DNA of 64,000 nucleotides from Panicum virgatum. Its lineage: Eukaryota > Streptophyta > Magnoliopsida > Poales > Poaceae. Position numbers and translations under genes: made by a program. The notes under the pieces were generated by a model. That model ran no database searches, was not told the DNA's origin, and saw nothing but the letters and a program-made list of their open reading frames with translations. The stretch is from assembly GCF_016808335.1 (NCBI RefSeq), contig NC_053149.1:257596-321595 (forward strand), written 5' to 3'. Below are positions 31,353 to 42,744 of the stretch, in pieces. Every line of letters starts with the position of its first letter. Within the stretch, counting starts at the first letter, position 1.

Positions 31353-31877
31353 TGTTGGGGATCATCGTCTCAGACGTCCGAGGTTGACCAAAACTGTAGG
31401 GCGGGAGCCGAAGGATCCGAAGGTAACTGAAAGCCGGAGGTTACCCACTCGACCGAAGGTCAGAAGATGCGCCCGAAGGTTTCCGAAAGAAGCCGAAGGT
31501 TGACGGGGCCCGAAGGTGATCCCATTGCCCGAAGGTCCCTAGAAGCTACCGAAGGTCCAGGGAGGCGAACGAAGGTCAACCGCTGATCCGAAGGTTACTG
31601 CGAAGCTTCGGGGTAGCGTCTCGATTACGAATCGGATAGGGTAAACAACTTGTACACTCCAACCTGTATAAAATGACCTACGGTCCGGAATATTCGTAGA
31701 ATATTCTGGGCAGGTAGGGGCATTATAGTCAGTATGTTATAAAGGTTAGGGGTATAAATACCCCAACCAATCTGTACTGGGCACGTGCATGTATGAGGCC
31801 GAAACTCTGCCACTCTACCCTGTTTAACCTTCGTGTATGCATTTTGATTGGGTGATAAGAAAGGCGAGAACCCAGCA
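31353..31877 (+). repeat. 3' LTR of the Gypsy element
   Basis: 525 bp, starts TGTTGGGGATCATCG and ends GAACCCAGCA. It keeps the TATA box tataaata at 31753-31760 and ten CGAAGG motifs. Scattered substitutions against the 5' LTR indicate an older insertion than the Copia element. Confidence 0.85.
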
Positions 31878-32219
31878 GAGCAGGAGCCCGTTGCATGAAT
31901 CCATGAGGACCATGTGCTCAACCCCAGGCAGCTTTCCCATCAGGAAGGAGAAGGAAGGGTTGACTGGAGGCACGGATTCTGCGGTCCCCGACAGGCTGGT
32001 GAAATGTCCGAAGCTGTGATGCCCGTCGGCGCTGCCGTGGAAGAAGCCCTCCAGGGTCTGTGGCAGGTTCTTACGGTTCAGGGGGTCGGTGATGAGGTCA
32101 CGCCAGGGTTTGGACACTCACGTGGAACGGCGGAGGTCCTTGACGGGCACGCACGAGAGGATCTCCACCATCAGCTCGTCGTAGAGGCTCGCCACCGCCG
32201 TCCCCTTTGCGCAGTCCAT
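31878..32219 (-). pseudogene. F-box gene, part 1: F-box domain
   Basis: ATG lies at 32219 on the minus strand. The first 60 residues match an F-box: LYDELMVEILSCVPVKDL, then VSKPWRDLITDPLNRKN, followed by LEGFFHGS and a run ending MDSCNGLLL. F-box proteins are substrate receptors of SCF ubiquitin ligases and bind SKP1 through this domain. An in-frame TGA occupies the position of the conserved Cys just before VSKPW (codon 34 or so, near 32118-32120). The Gypsy element is inserted after the CTCCTGCTC codons, with TSD gagca. The rest of the gene continues at 18294. The nonsense codon and two large insertions make this a pseudogene. Confidence 0.8.
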
Positions 32220-32846
32220 GCCGCCGGGAGCGGTGAAGGGACAAGCCGCAAGCTGCGCATTGGGAAGGTGAGGTTAGGGATTGATGCGTACGCGAGACAG
32301 GGGCCCTGTTTGGTTCGCGCTAGTTTTGTAGCGTGCTAATGAATAGTGACATTTTGACCGCTAATTACGGTATCAAACAAATCCATTTTACAAAACCAAC
32401 TGCAGAACCCTCGCGCTAGTGACCCTGAAGAATCTAATAAGGCCTTTGACCGCGCGATTAGAGGATGGTTACTGTAGCATCACTGTAGCAAATTATCAAT
32501 TAATTACCATCATTAGATTCGTCGCAAAAAATTACACCCCATCCCTAAAAAGGTTTTGCAGATAGATTTCATTTAGTACTTCATGCATGCGAGACTTTCT
32601 TTTCAGGAAGTGGGAAATGCGGCGGAAGGGGAACTTACCGGCTGCCGGAGAGGGTCGGCGTCGACGGCTGCGGCGCTAGCCGCGGCGGGGGTCTTGCTCA
32701 GATGGGGGGATTCGACTTGGGGAGGAAAGAAGCCTTGAGCACATTTTCTAATAGCCCAAAATTTAAAGGTGCATTTTGTAAATGTGCTAGCGTTCCAATG
32801 CAAAATGTCAAAACTGAAATCTTAAACTCTGTCTCGAATTCAGTCA
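32220..32846. other. F-box upstream region with a MITE-like fragment
   Basis: 32302-32600 begins ggggccctgtttggttcgcg and contains attagattcgtcgcaaaa and tttagtacttcatgcatg, words of a common grass MITE family; its right terminus is missing. No coding sequence is seen. Confidence 0.4.
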
Positions 32847-33087
32847 GGCTGTGTTTAGTTGCTGTCAAAATTTGGCAAGTGGCTGAAAAATAGCACTATA
32901 GCAATTTTCGTTTGTTTGTGGTAACTGTTGTCCTACCATGGGCTAAATAGGCCCAAAAGATTCGTCTCGCAAAGTACATCCAAATTGTAAGTTATTTCGT
33001 TTACCTACATTTGATGCTCCATGCATGAGGCAAAAGATTTGATGTGACAGGGAATCTCCAAAATTTGGTGTGGATCTAAACACAGCC
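32847..33087. mobile_element. MITE with 30-bp inverted ends
   Basis: The left end ggctgtgtttagttgctgtc...aaaatttgg pairs with the right end ccaaaatttggtgtggatct...aaacacagcc. 241 bp. No clean target duplication is visible, so the superfamily is not assigned. Confidence 0.55.
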
Positions 33088-33299
33088 CACACAAAAGGTG
33101 CGGACATTGCATGAGTGCATTTCCTTATTGGATTTCAAAAAAGAAAAACGAATGATTCATATATTAAGGTCTCCTTTGTGATATTGGAAAGTTTTTTGTT
33201 GTTACGTCCTAACTTCTTTCTATAAAATTAAAAAGGTTCCTATGAAATTTGTTGCATTATTCATGTATAAAACTTCATGAGTTCTAAATGGGACCTAAT

Positions 33300-33480
33300 C
33301 AGGGACGAAGCTAGGAAATAAAGGGAGGGCTGAAGGTCGTCTTCTTCTACCTCTAGTAGCCCCTCCTACACCTTCATCCATAGCTAACAAATTAAGGCAG
33401 AGCTGAGGTGGGGCTCCACGTGTTCGACAGCGGTAGGGCAGGCTCGAGCCCGGCTTGCCCTGCCACTGGCTACGTCCCTA
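33300..33480. mobile_element. hAT-type MITE, 181 bp
   Basis: Perfect 8-bp duplication gacctaat (33292-33299 and 33481-33488). Termini cagggacgaagctagg and ctggctacgtcccta. Similar termini occur in the MITE at 59385-59536. Confidence 0.75.
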
Positions 33481-33570
33481 GACCTAATAATAACAGGCAG
33501 GGGAAAGAATGAGTTACAATCCAATGGTAATCGGTTTAGAATCACTTTGGCAAAGATGGAAACTAATTTA

Positions 33571-33883
33571 AGCCATGTTTGGTTGCAAGGATTAATTCTC
33601 CAAGTGGGACCAATCCACGGGAGGATTAAGCGAGGGTACATGTGCAACGAGACCAGCCATCGTGAGTAGGGGCTAGTGAAATACTCCTCTCGTGTCGATG
33701 CCATTGTGAGGACCTAGTGTCATGATTGTCACGCTCGCCTCTACAGGGATTCGTTCCACGACTCAAGAGTAGTGGTTTGATTCCTTCCGGCGGTATAGTC
33801 GAATAGACTCAGTATATGGTGTTTGGCAGACTAACTGAACAGGATTGACTCTAGGCCATGTTGGTTCACAACCGAACATGTCC
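33571..33883. mobile_element. Tourist-like MITE (first of two adjoining)
   Basis: Termini agccatgtttggttgcaagg and cacaaccgaacatgtcc, with tta at 33568-33570 and 33884-33886. The TTA duplication suggests PIF/Harbinger. Confidence 0.5.
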
Positions 33884-33886
33884 TTA

Positions 33887-34024
33887 GGTCTTCTTTGGAT
33901 GTTATTGGATTCACCTCGATCCATATTTGTTGGGTAGACTGAAATAAAATTTAGTTCAAGTTACACTTTAAACCACCTCAATACGTGTGGACTGTTGCTA
34001 ATCCGACTACATCCAAACATGTCC
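33887..34024. mobile_element. Tourist-like MITE (second of two adjoining)
   Basis: Termini ggtcttctttggatgttatt and actacatccaaacatgtcc, with tta at 33884-33886 and 34025-34027. It shares the left TTA with the preceding MITE. Confidence 0.6.
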
Positions 34025-34438
34025 TTAAAGTTTTCTACCCATGTTTACGTATCCTCACCTGCTGCAGTATCAACTTAAACTACAAGTCATTATAGGTTGT
34101 GACATTAGTTGCGATACCACGGCCAAAAGATACAGGAATAATTACTTACCTGCCAGTCTTGGATCATTCACTAATAATGGCATTATGCAGTAAAGGCTTA
34201 CGACGCCTTGCAAGCATCAACATCCTAGTTAGAAGAACCCCTGCATTCCTACTTGCAGTGAGGAGTCAGCACATTCACTATGTACTTCTACCACATCAGT
34301 GTTCCGCTATGTTGCTATGTTCTAGTACCTCATCAGTGTTCCATGTGGACAACATCAGATTTGAAGACTCAAAGAGATGAAGGTATGGTTAGTAATTTAG
34401 TATGACACAACGGCTGCATATATGGAAGATTGTCAGCA

Positions 34439-34798
34439 TCAGTAGCCTGCCCACTTCTTCATGTTCCTCCACTTAACCCTCAAATCAGATGGCAGGCGCG
34501 TCCTGTGAAACACATCACTGCCATATTCTAGTATCTGAATCCACAGAATTTGCGATCATTCTGTGGAGTGAATTTTGCCATCGCTTCCTGAATCATGACA
34601 GTGAAAAGTATAAATACACACAGCCAAGCAAGACATTACAATTACATACTACAAACCTGGCCTGGCAACAGCCAGCGCCAAAGATGGTGTTTCAACAATA
34701 AAATTTACATCCAAAGAACCATTACCCTCAAAAAAGCTGCTGCTTCTTCAGTCCAACAGAGTTTTATGCGTCTTCCAGTTGGTGCAACAGGATTGGAA
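34439..34798 (-). pseudogene. Myb/TRF-like gene, C-terminal exons
   Basis: Two minus-strand exons: 34798-34726 (acceptor TTGCAG; SNPVAPTGRRIKLCWTEEAA...AFLR, donor AGG|GTAATG) and 34587-34439 (acceptor ATTCAG; EAMAKFTPQNDRKF, then ILEYGSDVFHRTRLPSDLRV...KWRNMKKWAGY and stop). The WTEE start, VFHRTRLPSDL and KWRN form a single telomere-repeat-binding-type Myb domain, which binds duplex telomeric-like DNA in plant TRF-like proteins. A one-base loss near 34535 breaks the frame between RKF and ILEY, so this is likely a relic. Upstream exons are not recognised. Confidence 0.6.
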
Positions 34799-34799
34799 C

Positions 34800-35546
34800 T
34801 GCAAGACACATGTGCTCAGTTCTTGACATAGTATTAACAGGGCATTTTCAGAATTGAAATTTCCTATAATAGATGGAAAATTTGATTCCATGAAGAAGTC
34901 AAGACCTGTAGTACTAAAAAAGAAAGTTACCTCAACTTTTATGCTCTAGTCTCCATTTTTATATGCGCAGAATATTTTATTATAGCATAGAACATAGGGT
35001 AATACCATAGGTGCGCATTCAACATTGCATAATCATAACAAAATACCAATGCTAAGTACCTATATTGGCACATTGCAATTAATTGTGATCTAATTTGATA
35101 TATCATAGAAGTAACCACGTGTATGTGAAAACTCTCATAAGAATTTGAAAACAATGCATGAAAATGAGGCTTTACATAAAATCACTGTCATGAGCTATGA
35201 CATAGTTAATGTTCTCTCAAAAGGCCTGACACCTTAAAAGTTTGAAAAGTGTCAAAACTGATCACCGCCATGTTATCCATGATACTGAGCTAACAGACTA
35301 ATGTGAACTGTTTGAGCAAGAACAAAAGACCTGCTACATGCAAATGCCACCCACACATGTAGAGGTTTATTATTTGCGTATCTAGACTAGAACACTCAGA
35401 TATCCTTCAATCCTAAATCAGGTACAAACCTCAGTCATGTTTAGTGAATCCAGCAAAATCTGTATTGGTTAACCTTTTTACTATGTAAACACAGCAATTG
35501 AGACTACAGTCAAGAAAGTAAGTGGTACTGTAAGGAATTACTGGCT
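34800..35546. other. No gene recognised
   Basis: A+T-rich sequence upstream of the Myb-like exons. Short open frames only. No element ends recognised. Confidence 0.45.
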
Positions 35547-35745
35547 ATAGCTCAGTAGATACATTCATGATTCAGTGTCTCACGACGGCTGAAGCAAATG
35601 CATGTAACCAGCAGCAACAACCAATCTCAACGATTAGACAACCATTGAGCTTAATGTGACAAAGCTCTGAGAGTTTCAGTTCAAACATTTCTGAGACATG
35701 ACCTCTACTGCCTGTGGAAGATAATTGCTCTTTCCAGCATAAATA
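35547..35745 (-). repeat. Duplicate of the F-box 3' flank, left half
   Basis: Matches 10085-10245 and 10663-10695 (shared words gattagacaacc, gagcttaatgtgaca, agacatgacctct). It continues at 47424 after the second Copia element and lacks the 403-bp LINE insert of the other copy. The F-box coding sequence itself is not duplicated here. Confidence 0.7.
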
Positions 35746-36058
35746 TGTTGGAGTTGATCTCCAGGGCCGATCCAAAGATCGGGCCGTGCCTCTTGATCGC
35801 ACACTAATCGGGGGTGTCCAGCCCATATGGCTGGTGGGCCCCCGTCGCCCGCGCTATATAGAACAGGAGAGGGTCCGGGGCACTAGACACGAGGTTCACT
35901 GCCGCCGCAACCCTCTCCCACACCCCTACCGATCTAGGGTAAGCGCGAGGCCGACGGGAAGCGCCACCACGTTGCTCCCCATCGCCGCTAACGTCCCCGT
36001 CCTCGCCAACTCCGAGTTCCTCCCCGACCCGCGACTTCCCTCCGATGGTCTGCGTCAC

Positions 36059-36120
<62 letters not shown>

Positions 36121-36253
36121 TGTCCCTTGTCTCTCTCTTGTAGTAGTTTAGGGATGAACCCTTTTGTAATCCTATCAAGAAGTTGTACCCCATACCCGGT
36201 TTTACATCTAGAAGATGATCTTGTACAGAAACAGAGAAGAACAGAATCTAACA
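35746..36253 (+). repeat. 5' LTR of the second Copia element
   Basis: 508 bp, TGTTGGAGTTGATCTCC to GAATCTAACA. TATA box ctatata at 35854-35860. It contains a (TC)n run of about 27 repeats at 36061-36115 that is much shorter in the other LTR. Confidence 0.85.
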
Positions 36254-36254
36254 A

Positions 36255-36263
36255 TGGTATCAG
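36255..36263 (+). promoter_or_regulatory. Primer binding site of the second Copia element
   Basis: tggtatcag one base after the LTR end, the initiator tRNA-Met type used by most plant Copia elements. Confidence 0.75.
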
Positions 36264-38520
36264 TTGGCCGATCTAGAGTGTAGATCGGGTTTTGGGGTCG
36301 AGATCAGCAAGAGACTAGAGGAGATGACTTTTTGAATTAAGAAATTTCAGATCAAGAACTAAGAACCCTAACCCTAGCACAAGAACCAAGAAAGGAGTGG
36401 TGGGACTAACTTGCCTTGTCCACCGCCGGCCGTCGCTCGACGCCGCGCGGGTAGCTCGCCGTGCCGACGGGGCGCCGCCGCGCACGCGCGTGAAGAAGCC
36501 AAACTGCCGCGCCGCCGGGACGCCGACGCGCGCGTGCGGGCGAAGAAGTCTGAGCCGCCCCTCGACGTCGCGAGCCGCAGCTCCTCGACCCCTGTGCGCG
36601 CGCACGGTGCACCGCCACAAGGGCCACTCAACAGCAGCGCGCCCCACAGGTGTGCGCGCAGCCGGCGAGGGGGCCTGTGGCGGCGCGGAGCCAACTCCGG
36701 CGAGCCAATCAGACCGCCGTCGGTCAAGAAATAGAAGAAGAAAGAAGAAGCGCATCGGGTCATGCCCGCGGCCAAGCGATGCCGGGTCACCGGCCCGACG
36801 GCGGCGCGACCGCACGCGCGCCGGCGACAGCCGCCAGAGCCGCCACCGCCGGCTCGACCGAGAAAAAGGGGGGAGAAGAAACTGGCGCTAGGGTTCGGGA
36901 GGACCGGCCGTGCGCGGTTTTGATCTGCTGCAATCGCCGGCAGCCGTCGGATTCGATCCGACGGTCTGCAGTGGCCGGCCGGGCGAACGGGCCCAAATCG
37001 GCCCAGGTGGGAGCCGCGGCCAGGCCGAATGCGCGGCCCAGGCCCAGGTTGCGGCCTGGGCGCGCGGAAGGGCGCTGTGCGCCGACTGGGCCGCGGGCCG
37101 ATTTCAGTTTTGGGTTCCGAAGAAAATTGAGAATTTCCCTTTTTCCTTTTATTCAGAAGCACTTTTTGAATATGTATTTAGATGAATTTGATTAGAATTC
37201 AAACTCTGAAAATATATGCACCAACGTGTATTATTTAAAGAGCAAAAAATTATAGAAATATGTCATGAATATTTAGAATTTTACGTATTTCCGCTGCGAA
37301 GAATCATTATTATTGATTTCTCTATGTTAATTTGAATCAACGGGATAATTAATATAGAGGCATATAGAATTTCATTTTTTTTCTTCAGAAATTTTATAAA
37401 TTATGATATTATAATTTCTGACCAAAGTTGATATTGCAATATTATAATTTTTCCCAGAAATTTTATGCATTTTCTCTATCTCTGCCCAAAGGTGATTTAG
37501 ACTTAATGCACAGAATACTGTGAATTTGAATTTTGAATATAGAATTTTGACTTGAACACAGAATTTTGTGAATTATGATATTATAATTTCTGACCAAAAT
37601 TGATGTTACAATATTATAATCTTGTCCAGAAATTTTATGTATTTTTTTCTATCTCTGCCCAAAGGTGATTTAGACTTGATGCACAGAATATTGTATGTTT
37701 GAATTTTGACCAAAGTTAAATTTGAATATGCCATTATTGTTATCTTGAATTTGTACTCATGTTTTCGAATTTTGTGATCCAATGCTATGTCATATGTGAA
37801 TGCCATTCCAGAATTAATTGGCCAGAATTTATGGAAAATGGTTTTCAGAAGTTACAAATTGCTCTGGCGATCACTAATATAGATTTAGTCATCATAATGC
37901 CAGCTCCAGAAGAACCAGAATATCTCGTAAGAGCTCAGAAACAAGTAGACGATGCATGGGCTATTTGATAGAAAGCCCATGACATTGCTTGGACCAAATG
38001 GAAAATTCAGCAGGCATGTTGGAATTTTTCAAACAACAAGTGCCTGATGATCATTAGAGGTTCCATTTCAGATTGGCAATTCCAGAATGAGCCACCGCTA
38101 CTGAGTATCTAGCAATTGTGAAGACTCAGTTCACTGAATCATCCACGCTTATGCTGCCACTTTGACTGAGCAGCATATTACCATGAAATATGCTGGCGGT
38201 GGAATAAGATAACTGATTCTAGAAATAAGCCACATGGCAAACAAGGTTAAGACAATGAACATGCCTCTTCTAGATACTTTTGTTGTTCAGCTGGTGTTCA
38301 AATCTATTCCCAAAGACTTTTCGACTTTTCATGTCAATTAGAACACTCAGTCAGAAAATATGAACGTTAAGAAACTGTTTACCATGTGCAGTCAAAAAGA
38401 GGATAGACCCAAAACCGTCAATGGAGGTGAGCTTGTCTTCCATGTTTAGCAGAAAAATAAGAACTATCAGAACAATAAGAAACTTTTCCCATCTAGAACA
38501 AATCAGAAGGAATACGATAA
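36264..38520 (+). pseudogene. Leader and Gag remnant of the second Copia element
   Basis: 36400-37100 is very G+C-rich with open frames on both strands that look like composition artefacts. 37384-37520 and 37556-37690 are direct repeats (tctctgcccaaaggtgattt in both). A degraded Gag follows from about 37840: MENGFQKLQIALAITN, MPAPEEPEYLVRAQKQVDDAW, then pieces near 38220-38520 in several frames with stops, including an MANKVKTMNMPLLDTFVVQL-like stretch at 38240. Confidence 0.5.
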
Positions 38521-40794
38521 GTGTGTCACAATAAGATGATGACTCTATTGATTGTCGTTTTGGGTGATGGCAAGTGTGAAATAGATTTTAATAAAGAATG
38601 TGTTGGTCTTGCCTCTCAACAAGACAAGTTACATTTGCTATCACTGTCTGAGAATAAGAATGCATACTCATTTGAGAATGTTACAAAGAAACGCAAACGA
38701 ATTAATGCAATCTCGTCGAAATTATGGCACTTTCGTTTAGGCCATATTTCGAGGGGGAGAATAGAGTGCTTAGTGAAAGCATCAATTCTTCCGCCATTAG
38801 AATTTTTAGAATTAGAAATAATGTATTGATTGCATTAAAAAATTCGCTAAGAAAATAAAGAACGATCGGAAGCATTGGATAAATTCGAGATATTTAAAGC
38901 AGAAGTAGAAAATCAACATGATTTGAAGATCAAGATAGTAAGATCCGATCGTGGAGGGGAGTACTACGGTCGGCACACCCCCTATGGCCAAGTTCCAGGA
39001 CCCTTTGCAAGGTTCCTTATGGAAAATGGCATACTTGCCCAGTATTCTACACCGGGCGAGCCTCAGCAGAACGGAGTACCAGAAAGTAAAACCATACCCT
39101 GATGGATATGGTAAGAAGCATGATGAGCTACTCCACGCTACCGATTACCTTGTGGATGGAGGCGTTAAAAACCGCTATCTACATTCTTAATCGTGTGGCA
39201 AGTAAGTCGGTGCCAAAAACACCGTATGAATTATGGACAGGAAGAGAACCCTCGCTTAATCACTTTCGTGTGTGGGGCTGTCCAGCTAAGGCTAAGGTAT
39301 TTAATCCAAACATTGGGAAATTAGATCCCAAGATAGTCACTAGCCATTTTATTGGCTATCCAGAAAAGTCTAAGGGCTATTGCTTCTACTGTCCCGACAG
39401 ACACACGAAGTTTATAGAAACAAGACACGCTGCCTTCTTAGAAGATCAGATGATCAGGGGGAGCATGGTAGCCAGAAAAATTGATCTTGAAGAGAAGCGG
39501 GTATTCATTCCCACTCCGATGAGTCAAGAGCCTTATTTCTCGTTGCATGTGGTTGCGGCACCGATAGAGCAGGAAACTACAGTGCTGACGCCTGTTGTTA
39601 GTTCTCCTGACGTGGCAACAAATGGAAATGAGGAGCCTATTCCTCAGGACCAATTAGAACCCGTTGCCATGGACGAGGGGGAGCAACAGCAGCCTCCTGT
39701 GCAAGAAATACCAGTCGTAGTGGCCCCGAGTAGGCCACAAAGAATTAGAAAACCAGCTATTTCTGATGACTATGAAGTCTATAATAGTGAAGAAATTCAA
39801 ATGGAGGATGATCCCACCTCTTTTGAAAAAGCCAGGAGAAGCGTGAATTCATCCAAGTGAACTGTAGCCATAGAAGATGAAATGAAATCTATGAGTGCCA
39901 TTAAAGTTTGGGACTTATAAGAAATTCCTAAAGGAGCTAAAACAGTAGGCTGCAAACGGGTCTACAATACTAAATGTGACTCCAAAGGGAACATAGAAAG
40001 ATTTAAAGCGTGACTTGTGGCGAAAGGCTTTACGCAAAGAGAAGGGATAGATTACAATGTGACTTTTCTCCGGTCTTATGTAAAGATTCCTTCAGAATAA
40101 TAATGGCCTTAGTGGCACATTATAATCTAGAATTACATCAGATGGATGTGAAGACGGCATTCCTGAATGGGGATTTATATGAAAATGTCTACATGGCACA
40201 GCCGAAAGGTTTTGTCGTGGAAGGCAAAGAAAACTTAGGGTGCCGTCTGAAGAAGTCGATTTATGGCTTGAAGCAGGCCTCAAGGCAGTGGTATTTGAAA
40301 TTTGATGAAACAATAAGAAAGTTTGGATTTAAAAAAATCGAAGAGGACAATTGCATTTATGCAAAGTTCAAGAACGGGAAATTTATTTTCCTCATCCTGT
40401 ATGTGGATGACATTCCGCTAGCTAGCAGTGATGTCAATCTACTACAAGAAACAAAGAAATTCTTGTCCTTGAAGTTTGATATGAAATATCTCGGTGAAGC
40501 TTCATTCGTATTAGGAATTGTGATTCATCGAGACAAAAGAAATGGGGTGTTGGCATTATCACAGAAATCATACCTAGAAAAGATATTAAAAAAATATGGT
40601 ATGCATAAGAGTAAACCCACACCTGCTCCAATAGTCAAGGGCGATAGTTTCGGGAAACATCAGTGTCCGAAGAACAAGTACGAGCTCGAACAAATGAAGG
40701 CAGTGCCTTATGCTTTAGTTGTCGGAAGCTTATAGTATGCACAAGTGTGCATACGCCCTGACTTGAGTTTTGTTACCGGGGTACTTGGCAGATA
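38521..40794 (+). pseudogene. Pol remnant of the second Copia element
   Basis: In order: GAG pre-integrase (LWHFRLGHISRGRIECLVK, 38725-38785); a deletion that removed the first catalytic part of integrase; VRSDRGGEYYGRHTPYG and [11 protein letters not shown] (about 38937-39095); [16 protein letters not shown] and a Copia-type C-terminus to about 39860; RT with [33 protein letters not shown] and the catalytic LYVDDIPLAS (about 40400-40430); then TAG at 40735 and YAQVCIRPDLSF before the nested insert. Several stops and shifts; inactive. Confidence 0.8.
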
Positions 40795-42744
40795 TAATGG
40801 GGACGTGGGTTCCCGATCTTCCGTCAGGTTCTGGATAACTCTCGTTGTAGGCGGAGCGAGACACATGTAAGGATCACCGGGGTGTCCGACCCTAGAGGGG
40901 GAGGGGGTGAATAGGGTCGCTAATCGCTTTCTATCCTAGGGCTCAATCTATTTGCATGAGATAAACCTAACACGTCCTACACATGCTAGTTATGACTAAG
41001 GTTTATCTATGCTACTCTCTACTTACCCCTAAAAGACTTGCAACCTATAGCCAATCCTAATCAAACTAACTAGGAAAGTAAAGGCACGCAAGATAGAGTA
41101 AATGCGAAAACGTAATACAATAAGTAAAGAGGTAAGTGAGAGAATATGCAAACTCCCGTGAAGACACCAAGACACACGATTTAACGTGGTTCGGTTAGGA
41201 CACCAAGTCCCTCCCTACGTCCACGGCCACTTGTCCAACACGAACAAGTGTGATGCCGAGTCTCTCCGCTTGATCACTGTCTTGCGTTCGCCACCAAGGC
41301 TCCCAGCAAGCAAAGGCTAAGTGACCCAAGTCACCAAGACAAGGCCACCGCCACCGTCTCTCTCGAAGCGTCACCCACGGCACCGTCTTCACTATCGGAG
41401 CTTCTCACCAAGAGGGGTCTCCTTCCCCGCACAAAGTGTCATTGCCGCTCCACACCAATTCGGATGGTCACACGATGAGTACACAAGATACTTGCCGCAG
41501 CAAGACTTTCACTCAAGCTAGTTCTCTCAAGAACTAAGCCTAATCAAGCACTAAGCACTCTCACAAGTGTGCTTAAGCCTATATGATGTACAATGAAGCT
41601 CTATGGTGGTTGGAGGTGTTCTTCAAGTGTAGTAAGCTTTCAGCAACTCCAGCACACACAAATGACCCGGCCTTGGGGGTATATATAGGCAGCACAAGCA
41701 AATATAGCCGTTGGAGAAAAGCTGCCAGAAAAATACTTAACGCCGGTTAATCCGACGCACCTCCAATAGCCATCGTCGGTTCAACCGGTGATACTAAACT
41801 GCCCGCCTCAAAAACTAGCCGTTGTGTGTACGGGCAATCAACCAATGCTGCGTCGGTTTAACCGATGAGTATAGTTGTCCTGTGAACTCTAAAAAACAAA
41901 CTCTCTGGACAACTGCACCGACGTTCACCAAGACCCTATCGTCGATTCATCTAGTGTATAGACCTTGCCTCAGCTTCGGGGTCCATTGCACCGACGTATT
42001 CAACATCCCTAACGTCGGTTCAACTGGTGATACTAAACTTCCTGGTGTGCTCCAAGTCAATGCACCGACGTATGTGATTTTCTCAGCGTCGGTTCAACCA
42101 GTGATACTAAAGTATCTCTGTCTTGATTTCTTTGACTTGGTTTTCTTCACAGTCTCTTCGATTCTTGTCCTTTGGACCGAAGAGGTGCGGAACCACCATA
42201 GGTGCGGCCGTTCGGGCCTAGCTACGCCTATCTTCTCTTTGTCATCACTTGAACCTAAAAGCCTGAGAATGGTCATCTTAACAATCATATTAGTCCAAGT
42301 GTTGTGTTGTCTATATCAATCACCAAAACATTATATTGAAATATGGCATGAGAGGCCATTTTCGTAACAACACACCGATCCGGCTTCAGATCCTAAGACC
42401 CGAATCCAGCAATCTTAGCACCACACCTCCTTTGGTTATCAACCGTGTCACAACCCGGTTGACCTCGCCATGAAGGCTAATCCCTGCAAGCGCAATGAAA
42501 AACACAAGCAAGAACTTGAAAGAACACAGCTCAAATGAAGTGACTCTGCAGATGAATGATTAATCTCACGAGTTGGGGTTTCACAAACTGATGAACGGTG
42601 ACAACTGTTCTTGACAGAATGAATCTAAGCAAAACCCAAAGTCTCACGATGGCAGCGGCGGCTGCTAATAAGGGTTTAGGTCATGCAAGACCCCCTGGAC
42701 GCGCCCCTATTGGGCTCCAACACGATACACGGACCATCGGCTCA

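Larger units (their letters stand above)
18295..31877 (+). mobile_element. Gypsy LTR retrotransposon, Tat lineage, inserted in the F-box gene
   Basis: 13.6 kb, plus orientation. LTRs are 18295-18799 and 31353-31877; the target duplication is gagca (18290-18294 and 31878-31882). The order is gag remnant, protease, RT, RNase H, a second (archaeal-type) RNase H, integrase, tandem repeats, then a long antisense ORF. The extra RNase H before integrase and the antisense ORF in a long 3' region are hallmarks of the Tat/Ogre-type lineage. Many stops and frameshifts; a solo LTR is nested at 21249-22771. Confidence 0.9.

Noticed and set aside
36374..37195. Long overlapping open frames on both strands, up to 262 codons
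   Set aside because: Very G+C-rich leader of the second Copia element; Arg/Ala/Pro-rich products in all frames and no domain. Composition artefact.
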